Source: Lepiota brunneoincarnata (lineage: Eukaryota; Basidiomycota; Agaricomycetes; Agaricales; Agaricaceae). From it: 64,000 bases of DNA. The notes beneath the pieces are model-generated. The model had not been told where the DNA came from, did not search any database, and saw only the letters and a list, made by a program, of their open reading frames with translations. The translations under genes and the position numbers were made by a program. Shown piece after piece: positions 29,099 to 40,650 of this stretch; position 1 is the first letter of the stretch; every line of letters starts with the position of its first letter. Location of the stretch: the NCBI GenBank assembly GCA_023014365.1, contig JAEBUN010000008.1, positions 62,001 through 126,000 on the forward strand. The letters are read 5' to 3'.

Positions 29099-30438
29099 TC
29101 AGTTGTACACAGCAAAACCTGCACCAGAAGTTGGTGGAGCGGCCAACGAAACAGCCCGCCCTCCAGGTTCGATCGCAAAAGTTTCCCCATCAGAACATAG
29201 CAAATGAGCCCTTTCATCAATGGGATCCTGTGAAAATAGATTCGTGAACCAACTGACAACAAACCCCATCACGAAGACATACTGGTACCCATTCCCATCC
29301 GCCACATCTAATATACTCCACCACAGTTGGACCTTCGCCACTGCTCACAACCGCCCCGCCTTCAGCATACTTCAAACCGATATGAATCCCATCCTTATAT
29401 ATTGCTCCCATCACCTGCCAGATTTTATCCGCATATCCCTCCCTAGCTTCTTCAGTATCTAAAGCAAGGGAAGGGTCGCGCAGGGGTCGCACTACGACCA
29501 AGTCACATACTGCTTTGGTAGGCGGGATGGTTCGAATCAAAGGCGTCACTCGGAATTCTGGTTCCAGCCGATCGACATTAACCGTTGACAAAAAGTAAAA
29601 GAATGGCCCATCCAAATCCACGATTGGCTCCTCGATGCTGGACTCGTAGTGATTTACAAATTTCTGTGATGTGGGGTCATAGACTTGTACGGCACCCAAA
29701 GAGGGGCAAGGCAGAAGCTTGACGGATGCTTTGTACCATCGTTTGCTATTCTGTCGAGCCGCTAGCTTGAACCTACGTACCAATTTCTACTTCAACTGCT
29801 TCCGCACGAGGGAATACAAATTACCTTTCTATTCCAGGTATCTCTTTTCTCAGCGCTTCAGAATCAAGGAGGATCGAAGTATGAAGGGACGTGGATGTAA
29901 CAACACAAGAAACTGCAACTCGTGGCCGGCTCCGGGAACCTGCGGAAGATGAGAGCGTCGTAATCGAGAGTGTCAGCGGGACAGGACTCGCGCCATTCAA
30001 ATACGAACGAAGGGCCTGCAATTTATAATCCACAGTAGAGATTCCTTCCGTATTTTCCGGGGGAAAGAGGGAAGAATATAACGCATTTGCTGTCCCTACC
30101 GGCACTAGCACAAGAGAAATGCGTGGAAGTGTCTCTTTGGCAGCGTCTAACTTCAGACTCTGGGGAGACAGAGAGGAGAGATAACGGACGATCTCGTTCA
30201 AAGTACCATCCCCGGATGCCAAGATAACAGTCACCCCACTGCCGTCTTCCTTCGTCCTTGGCGGCTGCTGTGTGAGATAGTGTGCCACAATGACACCACT
30301 GTGTCCTGCATATTCAGTCCCTACTACTCCATCGGCAGCAACGTCATTCCGTTCCAGCATGGGAAGCACATGCCCCTCAACAAAGGCCTGCGCGGACCCG
30401 GACCCGCAGACCGGATTGTAAATGACCAGGAGAGGCAT
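29099..30438 (-). CDS. Diacylglycerol/sphingosine-kinase family lipid kinase
   Basis: The catalytic domain is of the DAGK type found in diacylglycerol and sphingoid-base kinases. The ATG at 30438 gives MPLLVIYNPVCGSGSAQAFV, the nucleotide-binding start. VTVILASGDGTLNEIVRYLS carries the GDGT loop, and LVLVPVGTANALYSSLFPPE the Gly-Thr-Ala-Asn block. A second exon from about 29780 has LAARQNSKRWYKASVKLLP. The last exon has the DGETFAIEPGG motif near the end and stops at 29099. No membrane segment or lipid-specific domain is evident, so sphingosine, ceramide or diacylglycerol are all possible substrates. The exon junction near 29290 is inferred. Confidence 0.75.
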
Positions 30439-30844
30439 AGTGGATATCGATAAGGCACTGGCGCCGTAAAATGATAAGTACAATCGGCACATTTGAATTT
30501 CCGCTCGAACCTTGTTTGCTCAGTAGACACAGCTCCGTTGAGTATTTCGTATACGCCCTATAGGATGCTTCGTAAACGTTTAAACCACTAATGCCTTGTC
30601 ACATAAATCCCATCTGTCGGGAAAGTGCCCAAGGATTTGAGGGTCCGGGAAAGCGACAAACCCGGAGAATCAACCAGTGAGAGCCTGGCGTTCGACAATC
30701 GTGATCCATGCTCAGGCGCCCCAACCCAGTCGTAGAAGCACAAACCAATCAGCGATCGCACATCAGTGGTGTGGGTGGGTTCGCTAAACGCCCCGGAGGT
30801 CCTGTGACGGGCACCGAGAAGCAGAGACACCTCTGAATTACTTC

Positions 30845-33800
30845 ATGTCTTCTACCACTCAAGAAACGCCCAACGGGACATGGAAACTTGGCGTGGACGT
30901 TGGCGGAACCTTTACCGATGCGGTACTGTATAATGAAGACACTGGTGAGATCTACAAGGCCAAGGTGATATCTGATCAATTATCGACCCATTCACGCGAT
31001 CTGAGTTACAAGGAAGGTACCGAGCACTCCCCATGACCAGAGTGAAGGTGTGGTAGGTGCAATCCGATCACTGAGGTGGGCGAGCTCCTCGGGTTGTGCA
31101 GACTACCGATTTCATCAGTCGACAGAGCCCAAGCCCCAGGGGGGTGTGATATCAGGATTGCCGTCCTCAACCACGGTAGGCGCGCCTTCCCGATGAGTCC
31201 GACTCTAATCTCTAGACCAATGACAGGAACAACGGTTGCTACAAACGCTGTTTTGGAGGGCAAAGGAGCAAATGTTGCTCTTCTGGTGACAGAGGGATAC
31301 AAAGACATCCTCCAGGTTAGACGCTCTCATGTGCCAGGAGGCTTGGCTGGATGGTAAGACGAACCAATACTGGTCGGGAGTTTCCATTTACACTTCTTAC
31401 TACAGGATTACCTGGCCGAAGCCCGAACCTCTAGCTCCTCTCGAACTGGTCAGGAGTGAAATGCTGCGTGAGCCCGATGTGACTCTGATTTTTTCCAGAC
31501 AGTCGAAGTTCCCGGTCGCATTTCCTGCTCCGGCGAGGTAGTTCGTCCGTTCGACGAATATATCCTCCGATCCAGACTTGCTAAGCTCAAGGCAGCGAAA
31601 GATAAGCCCGAGTCCATTACAATCTCGTTTATCAACTCGTTTGCCAATCCCATGCACGAACGGCAAGCTGCCGAGGTGGTTCGCACTGAATTTCCAGACA
31701 TACCGCTTTCATTGAGCAGTGATGTCTTGCCGGAGATCATGGAATATGAACGCACGGTGACCACTGTTGCAAACGCCTATATCAAGCCTGTTGTTCACAG
31801 ATATCTGGGAAATCTTGAGGAAAAACTGCGGGGCATAGAAGTCAAGGTCCTACGGAGCGATGGAGGGCTCTCCAGTGCTAGTGTTGCAAAAGAGCATTGT
31901 GCTACACTATTATACTCCGTACGCTTCTCAGTTTGTCTGCTCGATATGATAAAGAAGCGACGCTTCTGCGCAGGGTCCAGCTGGGGGCGTCGCCGGTGTG
32001 GTTAATCAGGTTGCCAGGATAACACAGTACACAGTATCAATTCCAGCTCCTGTCCACGTTCAACGAAGCTGATAAGTCTTTGGCAGAACCTTCTAACATT
32101 TGATATGGGAGGCACCAGCACAGATGTCTGTCTGATTGAAAATGGTAAACCGGGCTTACGTCGAGAAAGTACTGTCGGGGACCTTGTCAGTGAGTCCGGC
32201 CATATTGCCGTTCATTCGCATCACTGAGAAACCCTCGCTTCAACGAGTTCGTGCACCTTCTGTCGATGTCCGCACAGTAGGTGCCGGAGGGGGGTCCATT
32301 GCATCCGTAGCCGAAGTGACAGGTGCTCTGCGCGTCGGACCGGAGAGCGCGGGCGCCATTCCTGGACCCGCCTGCTACAACAAAGGTGGCAATATGCCCA
32401 CTGTCACCGACGCGTTCGCAGTCCTTGGATACTTACCACAGGCGCTTCTTGGAGGGTCCTTTCAGCTTGATATCAGTGCCGCCTTTAAAGCCATCGAAGA
32501 GAATATTATGAAGCCAATGAAACTGGCCAGTGTTGTAGGAGCGGCTGAGGGTATTGTCAGAATTGCCCTTGAAAAGATGTACGGCAGTTTGCGTAGCGCG
32601 AGTATTGAGAAGGGCAAGGACCCTAGAGACTATCAGCTTGTCAGTTTCGGAGGGGCAGGAGGTTTAGTGGCTTGTGATTTGGCCAGGATTTGTGGGGCAA
32701 AATACCCTATTATCATTCCGCCGTCTCCAGGAGGTGAACGTTGGCCCCTCCGCACCGACGAGATAAATCTGACTTTTCCACAGTCCTCTGCGCATTCGGA
32801 GATGCTTGTACTGGTGTGCGACATGAGGTTTCAACTACTTCCATCCGAAGGTTGAAGGACATCAACATCATTGATTTCCGATCCATGTGCGTGGACCTCC
32901 AGAAGCAAGTTACACATGTTCTCTTGACACAAGACATATCGAACTTCACACTGACTTTCGAGGTTGATCTACGTTATCGTGGTCAAGCAACCAATTTGTC
33001 CGTGTTGTTCGCATTGGAAGAGGTTCTCGAAGGGGGCTTCCAAACTCTTGAAAAACGGTAAAACCAACCACCACAAGCATTTTCGATTTGTGACCGTATC
33101 CTCAGTTTCGAAGAGCATCATGTTTCCCTGTTTACCTTTTACCTCGACTTGGACGTGGAAATGGTTAACTTAAGAGTAATCGCTCAGGAAACAGTGAAGG
33201 TTCTCAAGCCTCAACCGCTCGAACGAGGAGATGGGATACCCATCAAGGGGGCTCTACGGTCTACTACTTCATTGGTAAATCAAGCCAGTATTCCGGTATC
33301 TTGATGGTGTTCTTAATCTTTCATGCACAGCACTACGGTGGCAGGAAGTACGATGCAGTGCCTATATTTGACCGGGCGCAGTTGCGTTTAGGAGATATAG
33401 TTTCGGGACCTTGCATCATTACAGAGGTATCCTATCCCAACTTGAGAATTCAACCATCTGAAAAACGAATAGACCGACAGCACGACCCTCATAATCCCTA
33501 ACCATCGTGCTGAGATTGACGATGCTGCAAATATCCTGATCTGGCCTCATGTCGAAGGAACCAAGCAGGCTGAACTAGCTTCTCGATGCGACATGTCTTC
33601 CTCGCCGGCCGCTCTTGGTCCGATCATCGTTCAGCTTGTTGAAGGTATAGCAACCATGGATATTGCAATCCCAGCAGCTGAGTCCCTCTACACAGCCGGG
33701 TTGCAGAATATACGTGTCGAGATGGACACTTTGATCCAGAGGGTTGCTATGTCTCCTGCAATGCGGGAACAAGTTGAGTCAAGGAAAATTTGCCATTACG

Positions 33801-36338
33801 AAGTGAATTAAGCTGCACAAATAGCTTGACTATTTCCCAATGATCGCTGCTGGCGAGGGTCCGCACTCAGGAAAGATGGTTTGTGGCCAATTCGGAAGTT
33901 TTATACCTGGTGCGTCGGCTGAAGTTCCCCGCTCTATCATGTTAACAAGAAACAGGATTTCTAGCATCGTGGGACGAAGCAATCGAGGAAGGTCTCTGCA
34001 AGCTTCTGGATGAATTTATTGGGCTACTTGGCTAACGTTTGGTGGGGTCCAGGCGACGTCTACTTGACGAACGATCCTTACTCTTGCAGCAATGCGATTT
34101 CTCATCTGAATGATTTCCTTGTCGTAACCCCAGTTCATTATCGAGGAAAACTAGTCGCATGGGTAGCGAATTTCGGGCATTTCACGGATATTGGATCGTC
34201 TGTGCCCGGAAGCATGCCAAGTAAGCTTACTTCCTCGCCCTTACTACAAGCCGGATAATGAACTCGTACTCTAGACTGTGCCTGCAGTATCCACGAGGAT
34301 GGCGTCCAGATTCCCCTCTGTAAACTCTACTCCAGGAACGTCCCAAACACAGCTGTATTCGGGGCAAGTAGTTTTTGAGGTTTCCGCAAAACATCCCTGA
34401 ATTTGTCCAGTAGATTGTTGAACGAAATAGTAGAAAACCTGATTTCGCGAAGAGCGACCTGAGGGCGTTGGTGGCAGCGACTAAAATTGCAGCCAGGCGG
34501 GTAATCGAGATATGTGAACGTTTTGGAGTAGAGGCATACGAAGGGGCACTGGATATCTTATTGTCAAGAAATAAACTCGCCATCGGCAAGATTATTCGTA
34601 CGACGCTCTCACCCGAACGAGTCTATTTCGAGGATTATATCGATGATGATGGTTTCGGAACAGGACCTTGGAAGATTGCTTGGTGCGAAGTGTCCACTTT
34701 TACTCGATGGTCGTGGTTGACAATATGCGAAGCACAATGTGGAAAGAACCCAATGAAGAGGGGGATGAAGTGGTGGTACTTGATTTTGATGGAACAGATC
34801 CCCAGTCGGACAGGTCGATCAATTTTGCATTATCTCACGAACTACTCAAGATGTTTGTGGTTTTCTACCTACTCACAGTCTTCGTGAGTCGATTATGGCA
34901 TTTCTGGAGCTCTTGTACTAAATGTTTGACGATCCAGGACCCAGTCACTATTGTCAATGACGGTTCTTACGACTTGATCAAGGTTAAAATACCAGTAGGC
35001 ACTATTCTCAATCCAATCAGACCTGCGGCATTATCCTGTCGAACACACCTTCTTGGCCGTCTATTTGACATCATGGGCGCTGTGTTTGGACAAAGGACAC
35101 CGGAGTTCCTGTCTGCTGCTGGTTATAGCGACTCGCCGCATCTCTTCTACAGCGGATGGAACCGAGCCGGCGAGTGGTTCCAGGTAATTATCGACAAAAT
35201 ATCTGGATATATTTGACTGAATCGCGTTCTTTGTTGGCAGTTGTATCAAATCGGCTTTGGAGTTGGTGGTTTTCACGTATTTCAGGCCCATATCAGCCCC
35301 TTGACCACGATCACTAGGGTATTCCAAGCCGACCACACGGGGATGGCCCAGATGGGCACAGTATGTGGCCATCAATGCGATCGGTACCCAACGAGTTTCT
35401 CGAAAGCTATTTACCCCTGAGAGTCGACAAGTATGAGGCAAGCAACAGCACGTCCAGTATGTGCGGGCTACGGCTAATAATAGGCTATAAATACCCTTAG
35501 ACGGTACCTGACTCGGGCGGAGAGGGTTTCTACCGGGGGGGCAATGCAATGCGCATCGGTGAATTCGGGTTGTTGCAATTCTTGTTAAATTTCTGACATT
35601 ATTTGCTGAAGACTACGTGTTCTTGGATAGTGGAAATATCTCACTTCACGATGACCGGTGGTATACCAAACCCTGGGGTGTGAATGGTGGTGGTGTAGGA
35701 GCCAGGTCAACGAAAACACTTGTTAGGTATTCGGTTAACCCACACAATCCTCCTCGTCAAAGACTCCAGTCTAAGGAGGATTTCGTCAATGTGAGCAGTT
35801 AATACCACACATAATCTGCCCTAATAACAGTTGTCCAGGTTGGTGCCGGTGATGTGCTTGAGTGGGTCACCTGGGGAGGTGAGTTGCAGAATACCATCGG
35901 CAGAGCTGCTGACGAGGTTTTGTATATAGGTGGGGGATAGTAAGTCTCACATGATCCAAGCATAGCCGGCTGACGGTTTGAAGTGGAAATCCTCTGGACA
36001 GAGATCCTGAACTTGTCGCTAACGAGATTCGCCGGGGCCTTGTCAAGGACCCCAGTCGTTATGGTGTCTGCCTCACTGCTTCAGGCGATGTAGATTATCA
36101 GGGAACGGAATCGTTGAGAACGCTGATGAGGCCTCGACAGGAGCTGTTGTCGCGAGAGATCTTCAATCGCGGTGGATCCATGAAAGAACTGAGGGATAAA
36201 TGTCTGGCAGAGACTGGGCTGCCACCACCCAAGCTTCCTTCTGATAGAACCCTCCGGGGACCGATCACTCGGTTGCTTCATATGAACGAGCTGCAGGCGC
36301 GCAGGAGGGCGGAAGATGCCCTACTATACAAGGAGTAA
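30845..36338 (+). CDS. Fused hydantoinase A / hydantoinase B family protein (oxoprolinase superfamily)
   Basis: A large protein spread over many short exons. The HyuA half (30845 to about 33570) starts with WKLGVDVGGTFTDAVLYNED and has TGTTVATNAVLEGKG, SITISFINSFANPMHERQAA, a DMGGTSTDVCLI phosphate-loop repeat and VRTVGAGGGSIASVAEVTGA. YQLVSFGGAGGLVACDLARI follows. The HyuB half (about 33600-36338) has NIRVEMDTLIQRVAMSPAMR, GDVYLTNDPYSCSNAISHLN and VANFGHFTDIGSSVPGSMP, with GVNGGGVGARSTKTLV near the end. The DVGGTFTD loop points to the hydantoinase/acetone-carboxylase-like branch rather than classical 5-oxoprolinase, whose loop I recall as DRGGTFTD. ATP-dependent ring opening or carboxylation of an amide-type substrate is the family role. 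The true substrate is unknown. It lies just upstream of an omega-amidase gene. Confidence 0.85.
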
Positions 36339-36569
36339 TATCTGAAACAGTATGTCATGTATGTACCAACTTGGGTAGCTCACCAATTTATTTACATTTC
36401 TGATTATCTTTACATCCATCGCATTGATGAGACCAAGGCTGCACTGCATCATATGGGGACTCGAACCCATGTCCTCGGGACTGGTGCAGAGGCTGGACTG
36501 CTAGAGGTCGTGAATGACGTCACATCCAACATCCCAACATACATACTTCCATCCTCCAAGTTAGTACGC

Positions 36570-38028
36570 ATGGCACTCAGGCAAGCAGCGTTCAGGCCGT
36601 TCACCCTGGCGCTCGTCCAGCTAGGACAAATCGGAGCAAATAAGACCGACAATCTGAAGCATGCGCACGAGATGATTCTAAAAGCAGCTTCGGGCCAAGG
36701 CCACCACAAAAGACCAGACTTGATCGTGCTTCCCGTTCGTTTGAGCGTTTTCTCCCTGCTGTATCGATTGGACTTTCACTGACATATTCAGGAATGTTTC
36801 AATTCGCCATATGGACACGTCCATTTTCCGGTGTATGCCGAGAACATTGGCTTCGTTCCTGGGAAGCCATTTGATATCACGTCCACACTGAGTGAGAGTG
36901 TCAAGATGTTGTCCTCTGCTGCAAAAGAAATTGGAGCGTGGTTGGTTGGAGGTGTGTCTCGGATCAGAGGCCCTATACTAGTGCCCAGCTTGAAGCTCGG
37001 ACGACAGGTTCCATTCCAGAATGCGACGCCCAGGATGGCAATATTTACAATACTTGCACGGTCTATAACCCCAAAGGTTCCTACAAGTTATCCATCCGTT
37101 CATTTATACTATAGACATTAATAACAATAATTCTGAACAGGAGAATTGGTTGCAATGCATCGCAAGATACATCTTTTTGATATTGATATCCCGGGGCAGA
37201 TCACTTTCAAGGTCGAGTGCAGCGCTTTTTCCTCGTTCCAATTTGTATCATCCTCACACATTGGATCAGGAGAGCGAAACGCTTACCGGTGGCAGTAGCA
37301 TGAATTATTTTGATACGGGTTTGGGTCATGACCGTTTTATCGCCCAACTTAAACTTCTGACATTTCGTTAGAATTCGCCCGCATCGGGCTTGGAGTTTGT
37401 TATGATGTCAGATTCCCCGAGCTTGCCATGATCGCTGCGCGGCAAGGTGGGTCGTGCTACCACAAAGTCAGACTGATACCAACGCCGGCAAAGGCTGTCA
37501 GCTGCTGATTTATCCAGGAGCGTTCAATTTGACAACGGGCCCATTGCACTGGGAGTTGTTGCAAAGAGCGAGGTGAATCCAGTTTCTGTTGTTATTGGGT
37601 ACATTGCATAGGACTGATTCTGCCGCTGAAGAGCAGTGGATAACCAGGTCTATATGAGCATGTGCAGTCCTGCGCGCGATCTCACAGCTGGTTATCATGC
37701 TGTAAGTTGCTGATTCACTGGACTGAGAGAATGGATGTTGATATGATATTCGCAGTGGGGACATTCTATGATCGTTGACCCGATGTAGGTGGTTGAGGGC
37801 ACAGAATAATTAATTATACTGATGTGTATACTACAGGGCGAAAGTCATCGCCAAGGCATCGGAGAACGAGGAAATCGTCCATGGAGATATTGGTAAGGAG
37901 TGACAATATCTTATTGGGCAATCAGCTAAGCTTTCACAGACCCAGAAGTATTGGAGAGGGCACGGAGAGGGATTCCAGTGACGACGCAGCGTCGGTTTGA
38001 TGTGTACAAGGATGTTGCAGCATGGTAA
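36570..38028 (+). CDS. NIT2: Carbon-nitrogen hydrolase, omega-amidase NIT2 type
   Basis: This is a nitrilase-superfamily amidase. NIT2 hydrolyses alpha-ketoglutaramate and alpha-ketosuccinamate. The ATG at 36570 gives [20 protein letters not shown]. Exons then supply [20 protein letters not shown] (with the catalytic-type Glu), the Lys motif [20 protein letters not shown], and [20 protein letters not shown] with the nucleophile Cys. [20 protein letters not shown], then [20 protein letters not shown] and the C-terminal [18 protein letters not shown] complete it, with the stop at 38028. The E-K-C triad and the TQRRFDVY ending fit NIT2. Many introns of about 50 nt. It has the same orientation as the hydantoinase gene upstream. 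Confidence 0.9.
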
Positions 38029-38189
38029 ATTAGAATACGTAATGGGGTTGCCTAATTTGGACGGAGCTGTGGAAGGTTGTAGAATGATCGAAAATTGGCA
38101 AGCTAAAACAGGCAGGCCGACACCGCACAGCTTAGCAGCGCCCGTTCCTCACCTCTTTTCACTCTCTTTCCCCCCGCTCCCCTTTTACC

Positions 38190-39676
38190 ATGGTTAAAGA
38201 GACGTATGTCTACTTTTTTTTCCGTCTGATTCTGTTCCCACACTACTTCGTAGAAAATATTATGAGCTTCTCGAAGTCACAGCCGATGCCTCGGACAGTG
38301 ACCTGAAAAAAGCCTATCGCAAGAAGTACGTGGCTTGATGCTCCCTCACTTTTTGTATCTCAACGCGCAACAATTCTAGGGCTCTCAAGCTACACCCTGA
38401 TAAGGGTGGTGACCCAGAATTGTTCAAGGAGGTGACCCATGCGTCAGTGCTCTAAAATTTTCACCCTACAATCAAGAGCTCATCCACCTGGTGGGCCCAA
38501 TAGCTATGAAGTGCTCTCGGATTCTCAGAAACGCCAGATCTATGATACACGGGGTGAGGCCGGTTTGTCAGAGCAAGGCGGTATGGGTGGTATGGATCCT
38601 CAGGTGTGTTTTTTTTTTCTCCACATCTTTCGTGTTTTGAGCTCTCATCTTGGGCCCCAGGATTTATTCAGCCAATTGTTCGGCGGCGGCGGCGGGTTCT
38701 TTGGCGGTGGCGGTGGCGGTGGCCGCTCGCAGGGCCCGCGCAAGACAAAGGATCTTGTTCACCGTGTCCACGTCACTCTCGAGGAATTATACAAAGGCAA
38801 GACTACAAAACTCGCACTGACCCGCAATGTCCTTTGTTCCAAATGTAAAGGCAAGGGAGGCAAAGATGGAGCTGTGCGAACATGTCCTGGCTGCCATGGT
38901 CGTGGCGTCAAGGTCATCATGCGCCAGATGGGCCCTATGATTCAGCAGATCCAGACAGCCTGCGACGATTGTTCTGGTACTGGTGAATTCATCAACCTCA
39001 AGGATCGTTGCGGGACTTGCAAAGGCAAAAAGGTCGTTCCCGACAAGAAGATGTTGGAGGTTCATATTGACAAGGGCATGAAGAGTGGTCAAACAGTCGT
39101 GTTTCGTGGCGAGTCCGACCAGTCCCCCTCTGCCGATCCTGGCGATGTCGTTATTGTCATCGAGGAGAAGCCTCATGATAGGTTCCGCCGTCAGGAGAAC
39201 GATCTCATAACAGAAGTTGAGATCGACCTTCTCACTGCGCTAGCCGGTGGCAGATTTGCCATCAAACACCTCGATGACAGAGCATTGGTTGTACAGGTAC
39301 ACCCTGGTGAAATCACGAAACATGGTATGTCTGATTTGGGACTTTCTGGACATGGAGCTCAAACAACAATGCAGGTGACCTCAAGGTTATCCATGGCCAG
39401 GGTATGCCCTCGCAACGACACCACGAACCTGGCGACATGTACGTCAAGATTCATGTAAGGTTCCCGGAATCAATCGACCCTGTTTCAATTCCCTTGCTTG
39501 AACGGGCCCTGCCACCTCGAGAACCACTAGATGCCTATGGCAAAGACACCGTCCTTGAAGAGGTCAGCCTTGATGATGCGGAGACGCGGTCAAAGGGCGG
39601 ATTCAGGCCGGGCTCGGCAGATGATGGGATGGATGAGGACACAGAGGAACCCCGTGTGCAGTGCGCTAACCAGTAG
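38190..39676 (+). CDS. YDJ1: Type I J-domain co-chaperone, Ydj1/DNAJA type
   Basis: This is a cytosolic Hsp40 that activates Hsp70. The ATG at 38190 starts MVKET, and the next exon gives KYYELLEVTADASDSDLKKA. The J domain keeps its HPD (LKLHPDKGGDPELF). A Gly-rich linker (about 38680-38740) precedes the zinc region with four CxxCxGxx motifs: CSKCKGKG, CPGCHGRG, CDDCSGTG and CGTCKGKK. The substrate-binding C-terminal domains follow. The protein ends in CANQ, a CaaX box for farnesylation as in yeast Ydj1. A small frame change near 39325-39375 is explained by an intron. The gene is intact. Confidence 0.94.
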
Positions 39677-39750
39677 TGCTCAGTCTTTTTTTTGCATCGT
39701 AGATTGTTCTTTCATTCCCTCGATACATATTCCCGTAATAGCCACAACCC

Positions 39751-40447
39751 TCAACAATCCCAGCTAGTCTGCAATGCAATATTTGGATCTATATTTCTTT
39801 TCGACGAGCGAAGACGAAACCCTTTTACCTGAGGATTAAGCTTGAATTGTTCGTAAGCCTCTCTGTTGAAAAAGCTAACTTCGGTTTCGTTCTCTTCGGG
39901 ACAATGTCAGGTTCCCGATGATCTAACAGGTTGTTAGAAATGTACCAAACCCCAAGTCAGCCAGTGTACGCTCGCCATCCTCTAATATCCAATCTTCATG
40001 ATCAAGATTGATTATTAGATTGGAAGTCTGTTGATCGAGAAGAGGTTTTCGACAAGATACATGATACTACAAGTTGAATCACCTTAGCTCCATGGGCTTT
40101 GGTGTAAAGTTTCAAGGTATCTAGCTAGATGGATGAGTGATAAGGCTAGATGTAGATAGTTGAGACACCACCTAGCGAAACATTTCGATAGGGCTTCCAT
40201 CCTGCCTGAGTCTGTACAGCTATTGAATGATTCGGATACACGTCCCTTTCTGTACTTTGGATATTTGTGTACCTTGGCGAGCAGCTTCCTTGAGCTGACT
40301 GACTGTGGTCATCTCGAGGTTGATACCATGTAGGACGAGACTCTTTTCTGTCCGGAATTCAAAGGACTTGATGATCCGAATGGTAAGTGTTGCAGATGTC
40401 TTGGGCCGTGCGAGGTTGGTTGTGACAGTGGACGAATCAGAGGACAT
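39751..40447 (-). CDS. UPF0538 (C2orf76-like) protein
   Basis: A small conserved eukaryotic protein of unknown function. The ATG at 40447 begins MSSDSSTVTTNLARPKTSAT, then the family start LTIRIIKSFEFRTEKSLVLH with GINLEMTTVSQLKE. Spliced minus-strand exons continue with TLKLYTKAHGAK, LIINLDHEDWILEDGERTLA and ENETEVSFFNREAYEQFKLN, ending NPQTSWDC at 39751. These match the human C2orf76 pattern of an 'IRSFEHRNF', 'LKIIHQAHKSKTN', 'TEIAFF' and 'YKANP' order. Exon borders are inferred from that match. No catalytic residues are known for the family. It is divergent from the GH3 gene. Confidence 0.75.
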
Positions 40448-40650
40448 GCCGAGTGAAGACTGAGCTCTGCCATATGTATGTCCATGCTGTATGTATTGTA
40501 CATACATACAGTACATACTTGGCAACACCTCGTGCCGAATCGTCACCTGCTCTATTCCATCCGGTGTAGAACGGCTACTTCTCCGAATATTCGCCGTCAT
40601 GGTATAAGGCCTTTCACGAAGCACTCCCAACCACACTATTGACAACCAAA
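40448..40650. promoter_or_regulatory. Bidirectional region UPF0538 / GH3 with 25-bp inverted repeat
   Basis: The 203 bp between the two start codons contain a perfect inverted repeat: CTGTATGTAT at 40487-40496, a 5-nt spacer, and ATACATACAG at 40502-40511. It lies on a background of several ATGTATGT/ACATACAT words. It could be a binding site for a dimeric factor or a hairpin in a 5' untranslated region. Confidence 0.5.

Noticed and set aside
22961..30438. Secondary-metabolite cluster around the Zn2Cys6 factor
   Set aside because: Neighbours are nucleoporin, nucleotide kinase and lipid kinase genes; no synthase, P450 or transporter is present.
30845..36338. Possibility that the hydantoinase-like gene is a string of pseudogene pieces
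   Set aside because: The many short frames join across normal short introns and conserved motifs occur in order in both halves, so a single multi-exon gene is the simpler reading.
36440..36520. Candidate tRNA gene on the minus strand
   Set aside because: T-arm box is present, but the loop has an extra base, there is no D-arm GG, and no anticodon loop with U33 could be placed. Kept only as a low-interest observation.
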